64,000 bases of DNA from Stereum hirsutum FP-91666 SS1 (lineage: Eukaryota; Basidiomycota; Agaricomycetes; Russulales; Stereaceae). The stretch lies in assembly GCF_000264905.1 (NCBI RefSeq), contig NW_006763156.1:273546-337545 (forward strand). Reading direction: 5' to 3'. The first letter of the stretch is position 1; each line of letters starts with the position of its first letter. Positions 12,860 to 24,427 of the stretch are shown piece by piece. A program made the translations under genes and the position numbers. The notes beneath the pieces were generated by a model. It made no database searches, had not been told where the DNA came from, and saw only the letters and a list, made by a program, of their open reading frames with translations.

Positions 12860-15372
12860 CTACGTTTTATTATCTCTGTACAATGACCTGATTAACAGTG
12901 CGGCCTTATCATCCATAATCCTCGCTTGACAGGCAAATGGCTTTGGGTGACTGTTGTCAGGAAAAACCAAGTCAATTGATATGTCCCGATGAAGCAACGG
13001 ATGTTGTACCAGGTCATAGTATCGTCTTAGAACATACTGTAGAAAGAAACATACCATATCGTGCTCTCCTCCAATTCAACACTTACATCGATCTCGTTAC
13101 CGCTCTCATCCTTCGCCTTCACGACATCGAAAACCGAGAGCAGCGAGACCACGGCGAGCCACAGCGTCTGACTAGCAAGATGGCGTCCTGGACACGACCT
13201 GCAGATAATGATTTGGATAAAGGGTGGAGTTTCTGCTGTCGGGATGATTTCAACTGACCTGCGCCCGAATCCAAATGCAGGGAGAACATCGTCGTCGTTC
13301 AATTTCCCGTCTTCTGTTATAAATCTCTCAGGTTTGAACTCTTCGGGTTCTGGATATCGGTCAGGATCATGGAGAATTGCCCTGATACGAAAATATTATG
13401 AGATACATCCTTTCGAATATAAAGTTGCGGTTACGACTCCATACCATGAATTTCCGACGACGATTGTCCCTGGTAATTAGTATGATACATGTTTAAGCTT
13501 ATTATTGAAAACATCACAGCTTCGGGTGTGTTGAAATAAGACATACCTTTTTTGATGATCATTCCGTTGTAAATATCATCCTTCGTAACCGCGTGCGGTA
13601 TTCCTAGGGGCAACACAACGATCCACCTCAGGAGTTCCCTATATATAGCCTCCACATATACAAGCTTCAGAGAGTCGTTCTTGCCATAATTATTTGGTTC
13701 GGACTCCTGATCAATAGAGTGGGAAGGACAGTGATCTTGAGCATGGTCGCCGGGGCTCGCACGATCTCCGAAGTCAGGAAGTCGGTCTCGGCCAACTACA
13801 GCGTCAATTTCTGCTTGAGCACGAGCTTGTACGTGGGGGTGGAGGAGGAGTGATAGAACGGCCACGGTGAGAGAGGTCATTGTCTAGATTGAAGATAAAT
13901 CGGATGTCTACTTAGCGAAAAATCGAATACAGTGCTCTATGATGCTAGAGCTCACTGTGTCTCCTGCAGCTGCGAGGCCGACAATTCCGAATGAGAATTT
14001 AGGGAGAATAATAGATAAATAAAGTCTGAGTAAGCAATGTTTGGGAATGAAGGCGAACACACCTAAGTGGATGGTAGCCATCACATTTTTGAATGCCGTT
14101 TCGTGTAGTCTTCCTTGACTGTTCTCTGCTCTTGAGTCAAACTCGGACTGCTCAAAATTTGTACGGTGAATAAAGTTCGCCGATAGTGACGGCCCGTCCA
14201 TTCCATTGACCTATACATAATTCGAGAGTTTAAGAGTTCAGCAGCAAGAAAACGAATCAGAGCCGCAGAGTGTGCAGCACTCACTACATCTTTTTTCACG
14301 CCGTCAAACAAGTGATTTATCAACTCCTCGCACAGCTGGTTACTTCTTTCAGCAAACGTCTTGAAGCCATGTATTCCTGGGAGCCACCTTGGGAAATACT
14401 TCACTAATGACGCGACAGGGATGATCCAAACGCATACAAATTTATCTTCAGCACGAGAAGGACGTGGTTTTGCCAGAGGAGTGAGAAGAAACCGTACCGA
14501 ACGGGAAAAGATTCACCATGATGGCTCCAGGGAAGAAGACAGATGCACCCATGGCTACTGTTTCTTCCGCAATATGAACATAGTGATCGGTTTTTACATC
14601 TACGTCCCGTCCGTACGCAATCTTCATAGGTAGAGAGCCAGCATATCTGTCATGTTCATCACAGTCAATCGAGTTTCTTTTAAGCCGTTTACTTTTATCA
14701 CAATAGGAACGACCAATGTCCGATACACTTACTGTCTAACTTCGTCGACCACGCTATCTGGATGATCCAGTATGGCCTTCAACATCGTGGTGACGCGCGA
14801 GCGCAAAAGAGGACGATATGCTGCAACAGCGCTGGGACGGAAAAGGTGGAGAATGGTGCTCCTGCTCGCACGCCATACATCATTGTAATGCATGAGCGGG
14901 ACGCCGAACTCGTGACCCATCCTGTCACATACCCCATAGCATCAACAGGCAGTACAAGAAGATATAATGGAAGACAGACAGGGTGACCATCTCAAGATAC
15001 GGTCTATCTGAGTATATGTCTCCTTTTCGTTCGAACAGATCTCTAGCCGCAGTCAAGGAGTTGAGAACAACGGTATGGAAGCCGGGAAGCCTGAAATAGA
15101 CAATATCGCCTGATGGTATACAGTTTTGATCTGAGCACTTCGCATCGAGTATACGCGGTGAACGTACTTTTGTACTGCTTTGCCCATCGTGCAAAGGCTA
15201 TATGTCGTTTCTCCCTTGGTATATCGAGAGCATTTCCTATAATAAAATGGCCCGGAGGTCCTGGGGGGTGACGAAGGCCTTGCGCATTACGCCAAAGACT
15301 GTATACCCGAGCGAGTAATGTAATACTCGCAAGTAAGAGAGCAGTAATTGTAGTGCCCATATAATCCATCAT
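12860..15372 (-). CDS. Cytochrome P450 monooxygenase (copy 1)
   Basis: Haem-thiolate monooxygenase anchored in the ER by an N-terminal helix (MMDYMGTTITALLLASITLL) followed by the Pro-rich hinge HPPGPPGHFIIGN. In order: a DRPYLEM block, NDVWRASRSTILHLF (C-helix), the I-helix AAGDTVSSS (13,950-13,980), AQAEIDAVVGRDRLPDF, the K-helix YREL-LRW supplying ExxR, PxRF-type FKPERF, and the haem loop split by an intron as FGFGRR|SCPGRHLA with the Cys ligand present. The C-terminus HPKPFACQARI ends at 12860. An extra stretch of about 27 residues sits between DRAS and LVYVEAIYREL, where P450s of this group normally join directly; it is in frame and may be an insertion or a mis-read intron. The subfamily resembles basidiomycete CYPs of the O-methylsterigmatocystin-oxidoreductase type. 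A related copy in the opposite orientation lies at 20.4 kb. Confidence 0.8.
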
Positions 15373-15779
15373 CTTTCGGGAAAATTGGACTCAACAGGAG
15401 AGTCTGTGTAGAGAGGAATGTGAGAGGCTCGAGATAAATGAAAGGAGGGGGCGTGCAGAGAAGATGATGCCGAGTGTATAACAGCGTGCAGCTCCTTCTC
15501 TCTGCTTTGACCAAGCATTATAGTTCCACTGTGTGGGTTGCGTACTCATCATTAGTAAGCACTTTACTGTAGAGAGTGGGGTATAGAGCTATTGTTAGCA
15601 GCTGGTGAGTAACGGTCCTCGATACGCTGGCGCTGTTCAATGAATAGTCAATGTCATGCCAAATGGAGCCGAGCAGGATAGATTGCAATTTCCGGCATGT
15701 CCTTAAGGATGCCTTTGCACCTTCTTCGTAGCTGAATTGCTCTACCAGATAGAAGGATATGTTCATCATGCTAGCATCG
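15373..15779. other. Upstream flank of P450 copy 1
   Basis: About 400 bases between the P450 start and the importin relic. It holds the presumed P450 promoter and one unsupported minus-strand frame of 83 codons (15,518-15,769) matching nothing I recognise. Confidence 0.4.
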
Positions 15780-16140
15780 ATTAATCAGACCCACACAATT
15801 AGGAGAACACCAAGGCGTGGGTTTTGGAATACGTATGGAGAACGCAGAGTGTATCAGAGAACGATTGGTGGAATGGGGATAATAAGACGTCAGATTCAAT
15901 ACCGATAAGAGCGACAGCTTGGGAGTAAATCGCAGAGACCTGTCCGTGACTGAGTGAATTCGAGTTTTCTTTCTGGCCGAGATGAGCATAAGTACATCCC
16001 TATTGATATCCCACGAGTTAGTTCCTGTTGATGTACGATGGGATATAAAAGTGAAAAGTCAGTAACGGACATAGCATATGCTCCCTCACCCCATAGCACG
16101 CCGGTCCCCATTCAGTATCAGCTAAATAAGCTTCCAATAG
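15780..16140 (-). pseudogene. Decayed C-terminal fragment of importin beta-3
   Basis: Nucleotide-level resemblance to the intact importin gene at about 25,250-25,530, on the same strand. Shared blocks include CTTGGGAGTAAATCGC (against GTTGGGAGTAGGTCGC), CGAGTTTT followed by GAGATRAGCAT, and a TCAGYA...GCACAAGCCTCC-like segment. The frame beginning MLISARKK at 15989 corresponds to MLISAGKN of the intact protein. The match fades beyond about 16,140 and below about 15,780. Many substitutions and small indels exclude function. It lies in opposite orientation to the N-terminal fragment at 17 kb. Confidence 0.6.
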
Positions 16141-16779
16141 ACGTCGACTACTCAACACCTGGCGCCGAACGGGTTTCGCTCTCGAGATGTAGTCGTCTCC
16201 GGACTCACGCTGTCCGCTGAGAAAGCGCGAGAATGAATAGCTCTGCAGGATATTTCGAGTCGAGAGGGAAGGAGGGGAGCGGGCTGTGGAGTGTTGCGTC
16301 ATTCCTAGATGAGCTCTTAATGGGATGACTTCTACCGTACTGAGCAACCTTTGGGCACATAGTGCGGACACGAAAACAGCGTGACGATGGTCTCAGCCGC
16401 ACATAGCAACATGAACAGAGGCTCATGCGTAGAGCTCAAAGTATCACGCCGAATACAAGAAGGAGCTGAAGTTATACCGAAATCACCACCCTTGGTGGTT
16501 GTGGAATGAAGAGAGAGCATATAGGTGCATTGTTGAAGGCGATACTTGTAGCTCTGTGTCATAGGAGCTGATTTGCGCAGTATGGCTCCTATTTCACCGA
16601 GCTGTGACAGAGCAGCTACTGCATTGGCAGGGAGGCCGGGACAGCACTACGGATACGACCAGGTTACTGCCGCCCGTATGCTTTCCGCATACGCGGGAGA
16701 GAACACAGATGAAACGAACCGTGGCCATCTCCTCCAACAAACTTTCAGTGATGCTCCCGCGGAGGAAGTGACGGAGCGT
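16141..16779. other. Spacer between two importin relics
   Basis: About 640 bases with no supported gene. It sits at the junction where two importin fragments meet tail-outward, so it probably contains the rearrangement breakpoint. Only short chance reading frames are seen. Confidence 0.4.
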
Positions 16780-18010
16780 TTGTCGCAGCAGTTCCAACGA
16801 TTCGAATGTGACGGCAGGGATGACAACATCAAGTCAGAGGCGGGAGATGGTACTTCGCGTTGACTCGAGGCTAGACAGAGCGGTGGCGAGAGTGTTCCGT
16901 TGCCAGAAACAGATAGAGAGGGGGTGTCGGGAAGAGAAGATTGGAAGAGAGGTTTACTTGGGCAAACAATAGTAGTAGGAACAGGAATGGAGAGGAACGA
17001 AAGAGGAAGAGGGAGGAGGGAGGAAAGGAATCGTGGCGTGGCAGAGAGCGATTGCGAATTTGAAATGGTAATCAGACGCGCGTGGCTACTAGCGCTCGTC
17101 GTGCTCCTCGCTCTTTTCATCTTCCACTTCACCTTTCCTCGCTGCCTTCGCTCTCTATCGCAGAATATAGGATTGATTGAACAACGGCAGGACGTCATTG
17201 GAGTCTAAACATCGTCATGATTCGACTGCGACGTCGAAAGAACAATGGAGGCAGGCATACCCGCAGAAGTGCGCAGAAGCTACCGCAGAGATCACCCATA
17301 ATTTCACGAATCCTGTCTACAAGACATGAGATGCGTTCGAAGTGCATTACATGCAAGTCATTCGTCATTTGCCTTACTATATCAATGTATAAATACTCAA
17401 GGGTTGATTATAGTGCAGAAAAGGGCGGTCAACGAGTGACTTACACAGATGCCCGAGGTCAACGTCCTCGCCCTAACTCAGTTTACCACTCCGGTCGCGT
17501 AGACCCCGAAGTCGTATGTCCCATCCTCATATGAACATTGACTGTCTACTGACATGCCACTAGATGCACTGGTTATCATCTACCGTCTTCTTTTCCTCCT
17601 GACTCCGTCCCGTTCGCACCACAGACGACGAGCGTCCTCCCACCTTACTCTCCTCGACCACCTCTCATACTAAACCCTCACTATCCTCGAACGTCTGCTT
17701 ATCCACATTTTTGTACGCGAACCCTCCCTCACCACACGAACCCTCTCGCACCATTCGCTGAGAACGCTAAGACACCATCTCCGACCTCGCAAACAACTCC
17801 ACGGGCGGAAGAAGAGCGTGACACGCGCACAAGATTTAGGCGCTCTAGATGACGAAGTCCGACCAGGAGGTGGCAGAGTGAGATTGTCCAGCGTGTTTGA
17901 CGGGTGTCTGAATTTAGTCGGGATCTTCGGACGGAGGCGGTGGTCGAGGTCTTTCGCGGAGGCCTGCAGGATCCGCAGTGTCGTTGTGAGTGTCCGACAC
18001 ACGTCTCTTT
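16780..18010 (+). pseudogene. Broken 5' fragment of importin beta-3 with its upstream flank
   Basis: Inverted duplicate of the intact importin locus at about 29,300-30,900. The upstream part (16,780-17,190) matches importin 5' flanking DNA, including CCTCGAGTCAACGCGA (reverse strand) and ATCAGACGCGCGTGGC. The start context AACAATGGAGGC at 17241 equals that of the functional gene (start codon 30027). Later matches are GTGCAGAAAAG-GCGGTCAACGAG, a HLTLLDHLS segment, the SLTTRTLSHHS region, and GCGGTGGTCGAGGTCTTT near 17,937. The frame hits a stop within about 19 codons and carries several frameshifts and stops. The copy lacks the MITE that sits in the intact locus at 30,285. It ends near 18,010, in the exon that encodes EVFSRGLQDPQS in the functional gene. 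Confidence 0.8.
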
Positions 18011-18055
18011 TTTTTCCATGTATTCTACCCAAGCCTCAAGATTTATTTGATCTCC

Positions 18056-18373
18056 TTAACTATAGCAGTCGTCCCCGACTTCGTCTGGGACTTTCATGGC
18101 CCAATTGAGTCCAAATTTTCGCAGTGAGTCTCGCCACCACTTGGCCAATATTCCCTTCTGCTGTACAGTAGCAATAACGTGGAGATCTGCGCGCGTGGCA
18201 TATTGGTATAAGGCCAAAATGTGCACGTCATCCAATCGTAGTAGCAGGCTCCTTTGATCTTTGAGACATTCTTCAAAGTCGTCAAATACAGACGCTTTCT
18301 CGACTTCGAGTGATAGGCAAGGCCTAGGCAACAGCATTTGTACTCGATCAAAGGTATTTGTCGCCGTGCTCAT
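18056..18373 (-). CDS. Small hypothetical reading frame (doubtful)
   Basis: A 105-codon frame beginning MSTATNTFDRVQMLL and containing ILALYQYATRADLHV. That segment resembles VLALTQFATRADTEV of importin beta-3 (exon near 29,820-29,860), so it might be a second, diverged importin fragment rather than an independent gene. No splice partners, domain or promoter were recognised. It lies between two pseudogenes and may be noncoding. Confidence 0.2.
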   Translation of the reverse strand: MSTATNTFDRVQMLLPRPCLSLEVEKASVFDDFEECLKDQRSLLLRLDDVHILALYQYATRADLHVIATVQQKGILAKWWRDSLRKFGLNWAMKVPDEVGDDCYS

Positions 18374-18418
18374 CGTTCACGGAGTTTTTCCTACATCCCT
18401 TCCTTCCTGACTCCAATC

Positions 18419-19253
18419 ATGTCGCGCTGCAGATATACGCTCTTCCTCTCCTTTTTTATCCTCATCCCACCATGTACCGAGTGAAGCTATCAGTCGAACA
18501 ATCGTTTCTGCTGCGTCTTCGCTAACTGATTGTGAACATCCGGCATAGTATCAACCTACGCCCGTCATTAACGTACCTCTGACCATCTATGTCGGGCGAC
18601 CCCAAGTCTTCATCCACGAACAATACCTGCTTCCTCACTGTCCCCTGGGTAGCGACGCCTAAGCCAGTGCACCCACATCTCCGACGAGCTCGTCTGGTTC
18701 AATTCCGATTTTGGCGACGGTATCGACTTGAATGTGCTGGATTATGAAGGCCGAACAGTCTTGACTGTTTCAAATGTGACGGACGGGTCGGCGGGGTATG
18801 GAAATGATATGGTCCGTCTAGTCATTCATCTTCCTGGGGTTTTGCATAAGTGACGCTGACTTTGCGGCTTCGAAAGAATGCGGTGGATGGTATGGGTTGG
18901 GATCATGTATGGGTCTTCGTCAGCACGTCTACCCCGATCGTCATAGTCGCCTGCGATTTGGATACCAACCGAGACCTTCACTAGGTCCGCTGTTCACTCT
19001 TTTTTTTGTAATATTTCACAAGCGAGCTTTCCACATTCTACGTACATCGCTTATCGTGTTTCCTGAAACTTCACTACCACCTCGCCATTGCTAATGTGCC
19101 CCCGTCCCTCCACACCCGTAGGTCTGCATCCCAAGCAACACAAACACTGCTGCGATAACAACGACCCACTGCTCTATCCTATGGGATCTGTCATCCGTCG
19201 GCAATTGTTGTAGGTATTAATATCGCCGATGGGACTGTCGCATTTAATTGGAG
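18419..19253 (+). pseudogene. Truncated arylsulfotransferase pseudogene
   Basis: A degenerate copy of the first third of the gene at 6552. The start ATGTCGCGCTGCAGATATAC is near-identical to the functional start, and introns and exons follow in the same order through the block equivalent to INIADGSVVFNW, ending at a donor-like GAG|GTATGTT at 19,253. The signal-peptide frame stops after 21 codons. Roughly 30 bases are missing relative to the parent between the SSVGG and NIADG blocks, and further substitutions break the frame. The remaining two thirds of the gene are absent. With the importin fragment just upstream, this marks a duplicated and decaying segment. Confidence 0.85.
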
Positions 19254-20440
19254 GTATGTTTTACATCTTCTCAACAAAGCGACGACGAGTCTCACCGCGA
19301 AGTTGAGTGGCCGAATTATTAGGTAATATATGAAGCGCGCTAGAAGCAAGCAAATAATCTGTTGAACTGCTAACGATGAGTTGAGCACTACGAAGAATTA
19401 GTTACTTTACTGATTGTCTCTATTGTTGATTTATTCTCTATCAGAGTCTGTTGCATCGCATTTCCGCCAACGACATCATCCGAAGTCTATGGAAGTCTGG
19501 TCAGAGTTCTTTCACATGTTATGCTCTCATAGGTTCATAGGATACCAAGGTATTCATACTTTGAGTAGCATATTCAAATACCTCAGTTTGTTCTAGAATC
19601 TTTGCGTGATCTCGCAACTAGCTCTCTGAACACAGATAAGTGGGCGCCCCCTTGCTACTTGGATAGACTTCAAACTGCTACTGTTAGCTATAGAAGACCC
19701 CTCAAAATGATCCGATCTTTTTGCACACGATGAGCCATCGGTCACGCTCCCGTACTAACACAAGTAAAGGCTTTTAAGTTCCAAGTCGCGCTGCTGAAAC
19801 CTCCCGACGATAACGCATTTCCAGCTCATCGTCTTTCGCAAGTAAGTGTATGAACATATACCTAGTTTTTCATCTTCTTCTACCGCCGTTGTTTCAACAT
19901 TCAGCACCTGATTTGATGGCTGACTATCTCTAATATTGCTTAGTACTTTGCTGCAACCAGCGAAACTTAGGACAGTGCAGCGGCTTGTCCAACGATAAAT
20001 ATCATTCCAACAACTCACAATTGATATTTCGCTTTAAAGTCGAGACCGTCGTCCATAAGGGCATCGTATCAGAGATATGCTGCTCGAGATGATTATTCTA
20101 AATAGAAATCATCTACCACCGTTTCAAAGTATTGTAAAACGATGATCTGACCAATGGTCGCGTCTCATTGCGGTTTTGCGAGGCATACTATTCACTGATA
20201 CAGTCTTATGGAGCTATACCATAGAAGTTGTATCATTATCAAATTAAAGCAGCCCCACCTCAATGGCCGGATGGTGAATCTTCCGTCTGCGGATTCGGAT
20301 ACATACAACTTACAATATTCAGCGGATGTTCTTATCCATAATCGAGACCAGGCTACCTTTTCTTGTCTATTCTGCCATCCTCAAGGGCCTATATAAGACA
20401 CCTTGTAGAACCATGGCGATCAAATCCCATATTTTCCGTC
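19254..20440. other. Gene-free spacer upstream of P450 copy 2
   Basis: About 1.2 kb, AT-richer than its surroundings, without a recognisable gene. A TATA-like TATATAAG lies at 20,390, about 50 bases before the P450 start codon, and may be its core promoter. Confidence 0.4.
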
Positions 20441-22644
20441 ATGTCTTTCCTTCTCTACAGTGCCTTTGCTCTCTTCATTGTCTTCGTCATTCGCAGCCGT
20501 TTTAGCAAGAATCGCTACCCTCCTGGTCCACGTGGGCTACCAATTTTGGAAAACATCCTCGACATTCCTAGGACTCAGGAGTACAAAGTTTATGCGCAGT
20601 GGGGGAAGACATATGGCGCGTATTCCGCTAGTTTCTTTCTGCTCCTTCATAACATAGCATAACCCTTGCAGGCGATGTCTGCTCTGTGTCTACTTTCGGC
20701 ACTAGACTAGTTATTTTGAACTCCCGAAAGGCTGCACATGACTTGCTCGAGAAGCGAAGCGAGAAGTATTCAAATAGACCTTCATATGTCATGGCCGGAG
20801 ACCTTGTAGGGTGGAAGGACACTCTTGTCCTTTTACCCTATGCTGCCCGTCTTCGATCGTATCGGACGATGATTCACAAGCTTATTGGCACAAAAATCGC
20901 TGTCAAAGAGTGAGTGCAATACAGCCACTACTTCCATGGCCATATGTTCACCAATAAGCACACGACAATTTGCAGGTTCAATGAGTTCATGGAAAGAGAG
21001 GCACTTCTCTGCGCTCGCCGTCTATTGAGCGACCCGAATGATTTCATTGGACCAATCCGAAAGTACGTTCCGGGAGTCTGCATAACATCTTCTCTCGTTG
21101 TCAACTGATCGCACGCCAGGGCCGTCGGAGCAATTATATTGATAATATCGCATGGACATAGTATCGAGGACGAGCATGATCCTTTAGTCAGAGCCGGAGA
21201 CGACACCACCGACCAGCTAGGTGTCCTTCTCACTCCCGGAACTTTCCTTGTCGATACATTTCCTATATGTGCGTATACAATTTGCTGGTTTGTGGATTCC
21301 CTTTCACATTCTTTTAAATTCTATAGTACGTTTTCTGCCAAAGTGGATGCCATTTCATGTCAAGGCCGGCCGCTGGAAAAGGACGCTGTATGAACTGACA
21401 GACGATTCGTACCGCTTTGCAAAGAACACCGTGGTAAGTAGCGAGTGACGATTCACCATAATCCCTGATAAACTGATGTATTGTCATGAAAGTACGATGG
21501 AAAAGAAAGTCTCCCTAATCTCATCAGCCGGTTCACAGTTGACCGACAGATCAGCGAGGAGGAAGAGATCGACATCAAATGGGCTGCAACAAGCCTGTAC
21601 ACAAGTGGTGCTGACACTGTGGGGGCTGCTTTCATACTTTAAGTCCACAACAGCTTATACTTTTTCTCTCTCCCCACAGCCTGTTTCCGCTATGCATTCG
21701 TTTGTTTTAGCGATGGTCCTGTATCCTGATGTCCAAAGGAAAGCTCAGGCAGAAGTCGATGCAATTGTGGGTAGCGGGAGGCTCCCAACATTTTCTGGCA
21801 GGACCCATTTGCCATACACTGTGTGTCTGATGAAAGAGGTTATTCGTTGGGGGGTACGTTGTGTCAAGTCGTTCCAAAACATGGCATGCCTAATATAGTC
21901 TTTCCGTAGCACACTTCTCCTCTTGGTATGTTTTCCGCCATGTTGACCATGAGTAGGTTATGACAGTTTCCCCTAGCTGCGCCACACTGTGTGACCAGAG
22001 ACGATGTCTATAACGGATACTTTATCCCTAAAGGCTCGATCGTCCTTACTAATATCTGGTGTGTGTTTTCTTGAAGGAGATTAGTCCAATAGCTCTGATA
22101 CTACTTGCTCCTGTAGGCAATTGTTGAACGACCCGGACGTGTATCCCGAGCCGCATGTATTCAACCCGGATAGGCTCCTTCACTCCAATGGTAAAGCTCC
22201 GCAGCCTGATCCCTATGACGTGTGCTTTGGCATTGGCAGAAGGCAAGTAGACCTCTATCCATCTACTCGACAGTGATGATTCACAGTGCATCGATTATTC
22301 AGGAGCTGCGTAGGTAGGGCATGCGAGTGGTCTAAAATCTGATTATAAACTTATATTGGGACCATGATCCTTTGTAGGGGGCCAATTGTCAGACTCAATG
22401 CTCTTCATCTTCATATCCACACTTCTCTCAGCGTACAGCATCCATAAAGTGGAAGGAGCCGATGAGCCGAAGTACGAGTGGACCGATGGCATTCTCATGT
22501 TAGAGCCGTTCTTTCTTGAATCACGTTCTCGTTGACACTAATTTCGATCTACTTTTTCTTTTTGATTTCGGTAGACGTCCGAAGCCTTTCCGTGCAGTCT
22601 TCAAACCTCGCTCAGATGTTTTGAACACCATTATGCAAGAATAG
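20441..22644 (+). CDS. Cytochrome P450 monooxygenase (copy 2)
   Basis: ER-anchored haem-thiolate monooxygenase. It starts at [17 protein letters not shown] (membrane anchor), then [56 protein letters not shown] (C-helix), the I-helix SLYTSGADT (about 21,610), [15 protein letters not shown], the K-helix MKEVIRW (ExxR), [25 protein letters not shown] and the haem loop FGIGRR|SCVGG, where the Cys is present but the usual Arg of CxGR is Gly. The end [12 protein letters not shown] closes at 22,642. The intron after FGIGRR begins GCAAGT rather than GT. About a dozen introns are needed. It is related to copy 1 at 12.9-15.4 kb, in the opposite orientation. The CxGG change and a tiny 11-nt exon make reduced function possible. 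Confidence 0.8.
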
Positions 22645-23888
22645 AGCAACCGATGTTTCACAGAGGAAGCCATATTTGTTGCGTCACCTCAGAATTGGCG
22701 TCTTTGATGTTGATTCGTGGCTTTGGGTAGCACATAACCACTATCACACTGTGTACTACGTTCGTTTACGATAGAGTTCGCTGACGTACACGTTTTGTCC
22801 TTTATCATTGAGATTGTGGTTCGAGTACGTCGAATTGTATGCAGGAGGTCAAACGTCTGCGCTGAATAGCTATATACTCGTTGTCCAGACGTAAGGAACT
22901 CGATGAGTTACGCGTTGGATGGCCTGAGAAGGTATAGAAATATTCGACTAAAATGTGGGCTCTGCAGACGAGTAATCCGTACAACATGGCTGGCAGAGTA
23001 GGTGGGATGCGAGATACTTCCCGGGGTCAATGCAGAAATCTCAGACACCGGCGCCGCTTACGACAGTGGACTCTTTATCTGTAAACGCTGTGGGATGCGG
23101 TCAAATAACCCTCGATCGGACCTACTGACTGAAAAAACGGAAATGAGGAAGATACGCTTTGAGAGAATACATATCAGACGACAGTGTGGGGCGAATGGGA
23201 TGCATGAGCGCAGACCTTGGGTTGAACAAATATATGGTATATGTATGCAGTCGCTACGTATCCGACTCGAAGATAGCCGTTGACCGAGGATAAGTGTGGC
23301 GAGCCCAAGTTCTTCATGATTTCTCGGAACGTCTGGGAAGATTTCTACCACCGTGATGGAACGTCAGCGCGTTAGCCACCGGGGGTTTTGGGTGACCTGA
23401 TGCGGATGATGGTTCAGATGCACCCATTCGAAAGGTTGACGAGAGTGAACGAAGCTGAGAGGAGGATGGAACAATAGATCAGACGATGCAGAATGGGAAG
23501 AACAACAAGGCTGTGGATACCGGGAAGAATACAGAGTCTGAAGGGCACGAATAATAGGAGGAGGGCGGCTCGGGTGTCGAACGATGATGTAGACGGTGAA
23601 GCGAGCTTCCCTGAACTTGGAGGCATGCGAGAGGTGTTACTTACTACCAATCCGGAGTAAGTTTCTTGTGATGTCGATGCATGGACTTGGATCAGTACGG
23701 TCTTCTTCTGTCGTGGTGTCGTAGCAATATATACTTTGTTATTCTTGGTGTATATTGTAGTTGCAATTGCATGTTTGAGGAGAACAGGGCAACCCATTGT
23801 ATGGACATCGATACACGATGGATAGGCTTCACTGGCGAAACGCAACGCAGTGTCAACATCCGAATACAATAAGAAGGGGCTAGTTGAC
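22645..23888. other. Spacer with unsupported reading frames
   Basis: About 1.2 kb. The longest frame, on the minus strand at 23,414-23,869, ends in a hydrophobic stretch (RAALLLLFVPFRLC onwards) but has no recognisable family, so it is not called as a gene. No repeats were recognised. Confidence 0.35.
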
Positions 23889-24427
23889 TGTTATGAACTT
23901 TTTGTAGTACTATAAAATATATTAGTATTCTTACCTAAGAATGCATGAGCAAAAGAAAAAAGAAAACACCCTCACCACAAGTGCCGCGGTTGAGTCAAAT
24001 CAGCGATGATTTGACCCGGCTACCGGTCCGGCGTTCTTACTTACGCCACTTCGCTCGGGCCACAGTACTGATCTCTATCGAGATCATCTCCCCCTCGTTC
24101 CTTATCGTCCTCTTCGAGTCATCTGTGGTCTTGTACTGCTCAGTAATACTCCTCTGATTATTACTGTACTGATTACTGAGCCATTTCCTTATCCTTCTCT
24201 CTCTATTCGCTACTCTTGAGCATTGCTTAGAAGGCTCTTGATTTCATTGGCTAGCTTTCTATATGGTGCAATTCTTCTCTCATTGTACTTAGTAATTCGA
24301 GTCATTGATGCTTAGGTATTTTTATTAAGTCTGAATGTATAAAAACTCGTAGATACATTGAATAGAATCTCCAGACTTGTTCTGGTCTGTTTCCTCCCTT
24401 AGCCACCTCTTCAGCTTCGTCTCAACA
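23889..24427. repeat. Possible solo LTR
   Basis: A 539-base AT-rich segment that starts TGTTATGA and ends CTCAACA (TG...CA ends). It is flanked by TTGACT and AGTCAA, which are inverted repeats of each other. Inside are TATA-like runs (CTATAAAATATA near 23,910 and TGTATAAAAACTCG near 24,336), a perfect 9-bp inverted repeat around 23,994-24,015 and a 10-bp one, GCTCAGTAAT/ATTACTGAGC, near 24,140-24,180. This resembles an LTR, but no matching 5-bp target duplication and no second copy was found in the window. The 450 bases between it and the importin stop codon hold nothing recognised. Confidence 0.35.

Noticed and set aside
23414..23869. 151-codon minus-strand frame with hydrophobic C-terminus
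   Set aside because: No family, no splice partners and no start context worth a call; kept only as a note in the spacer.
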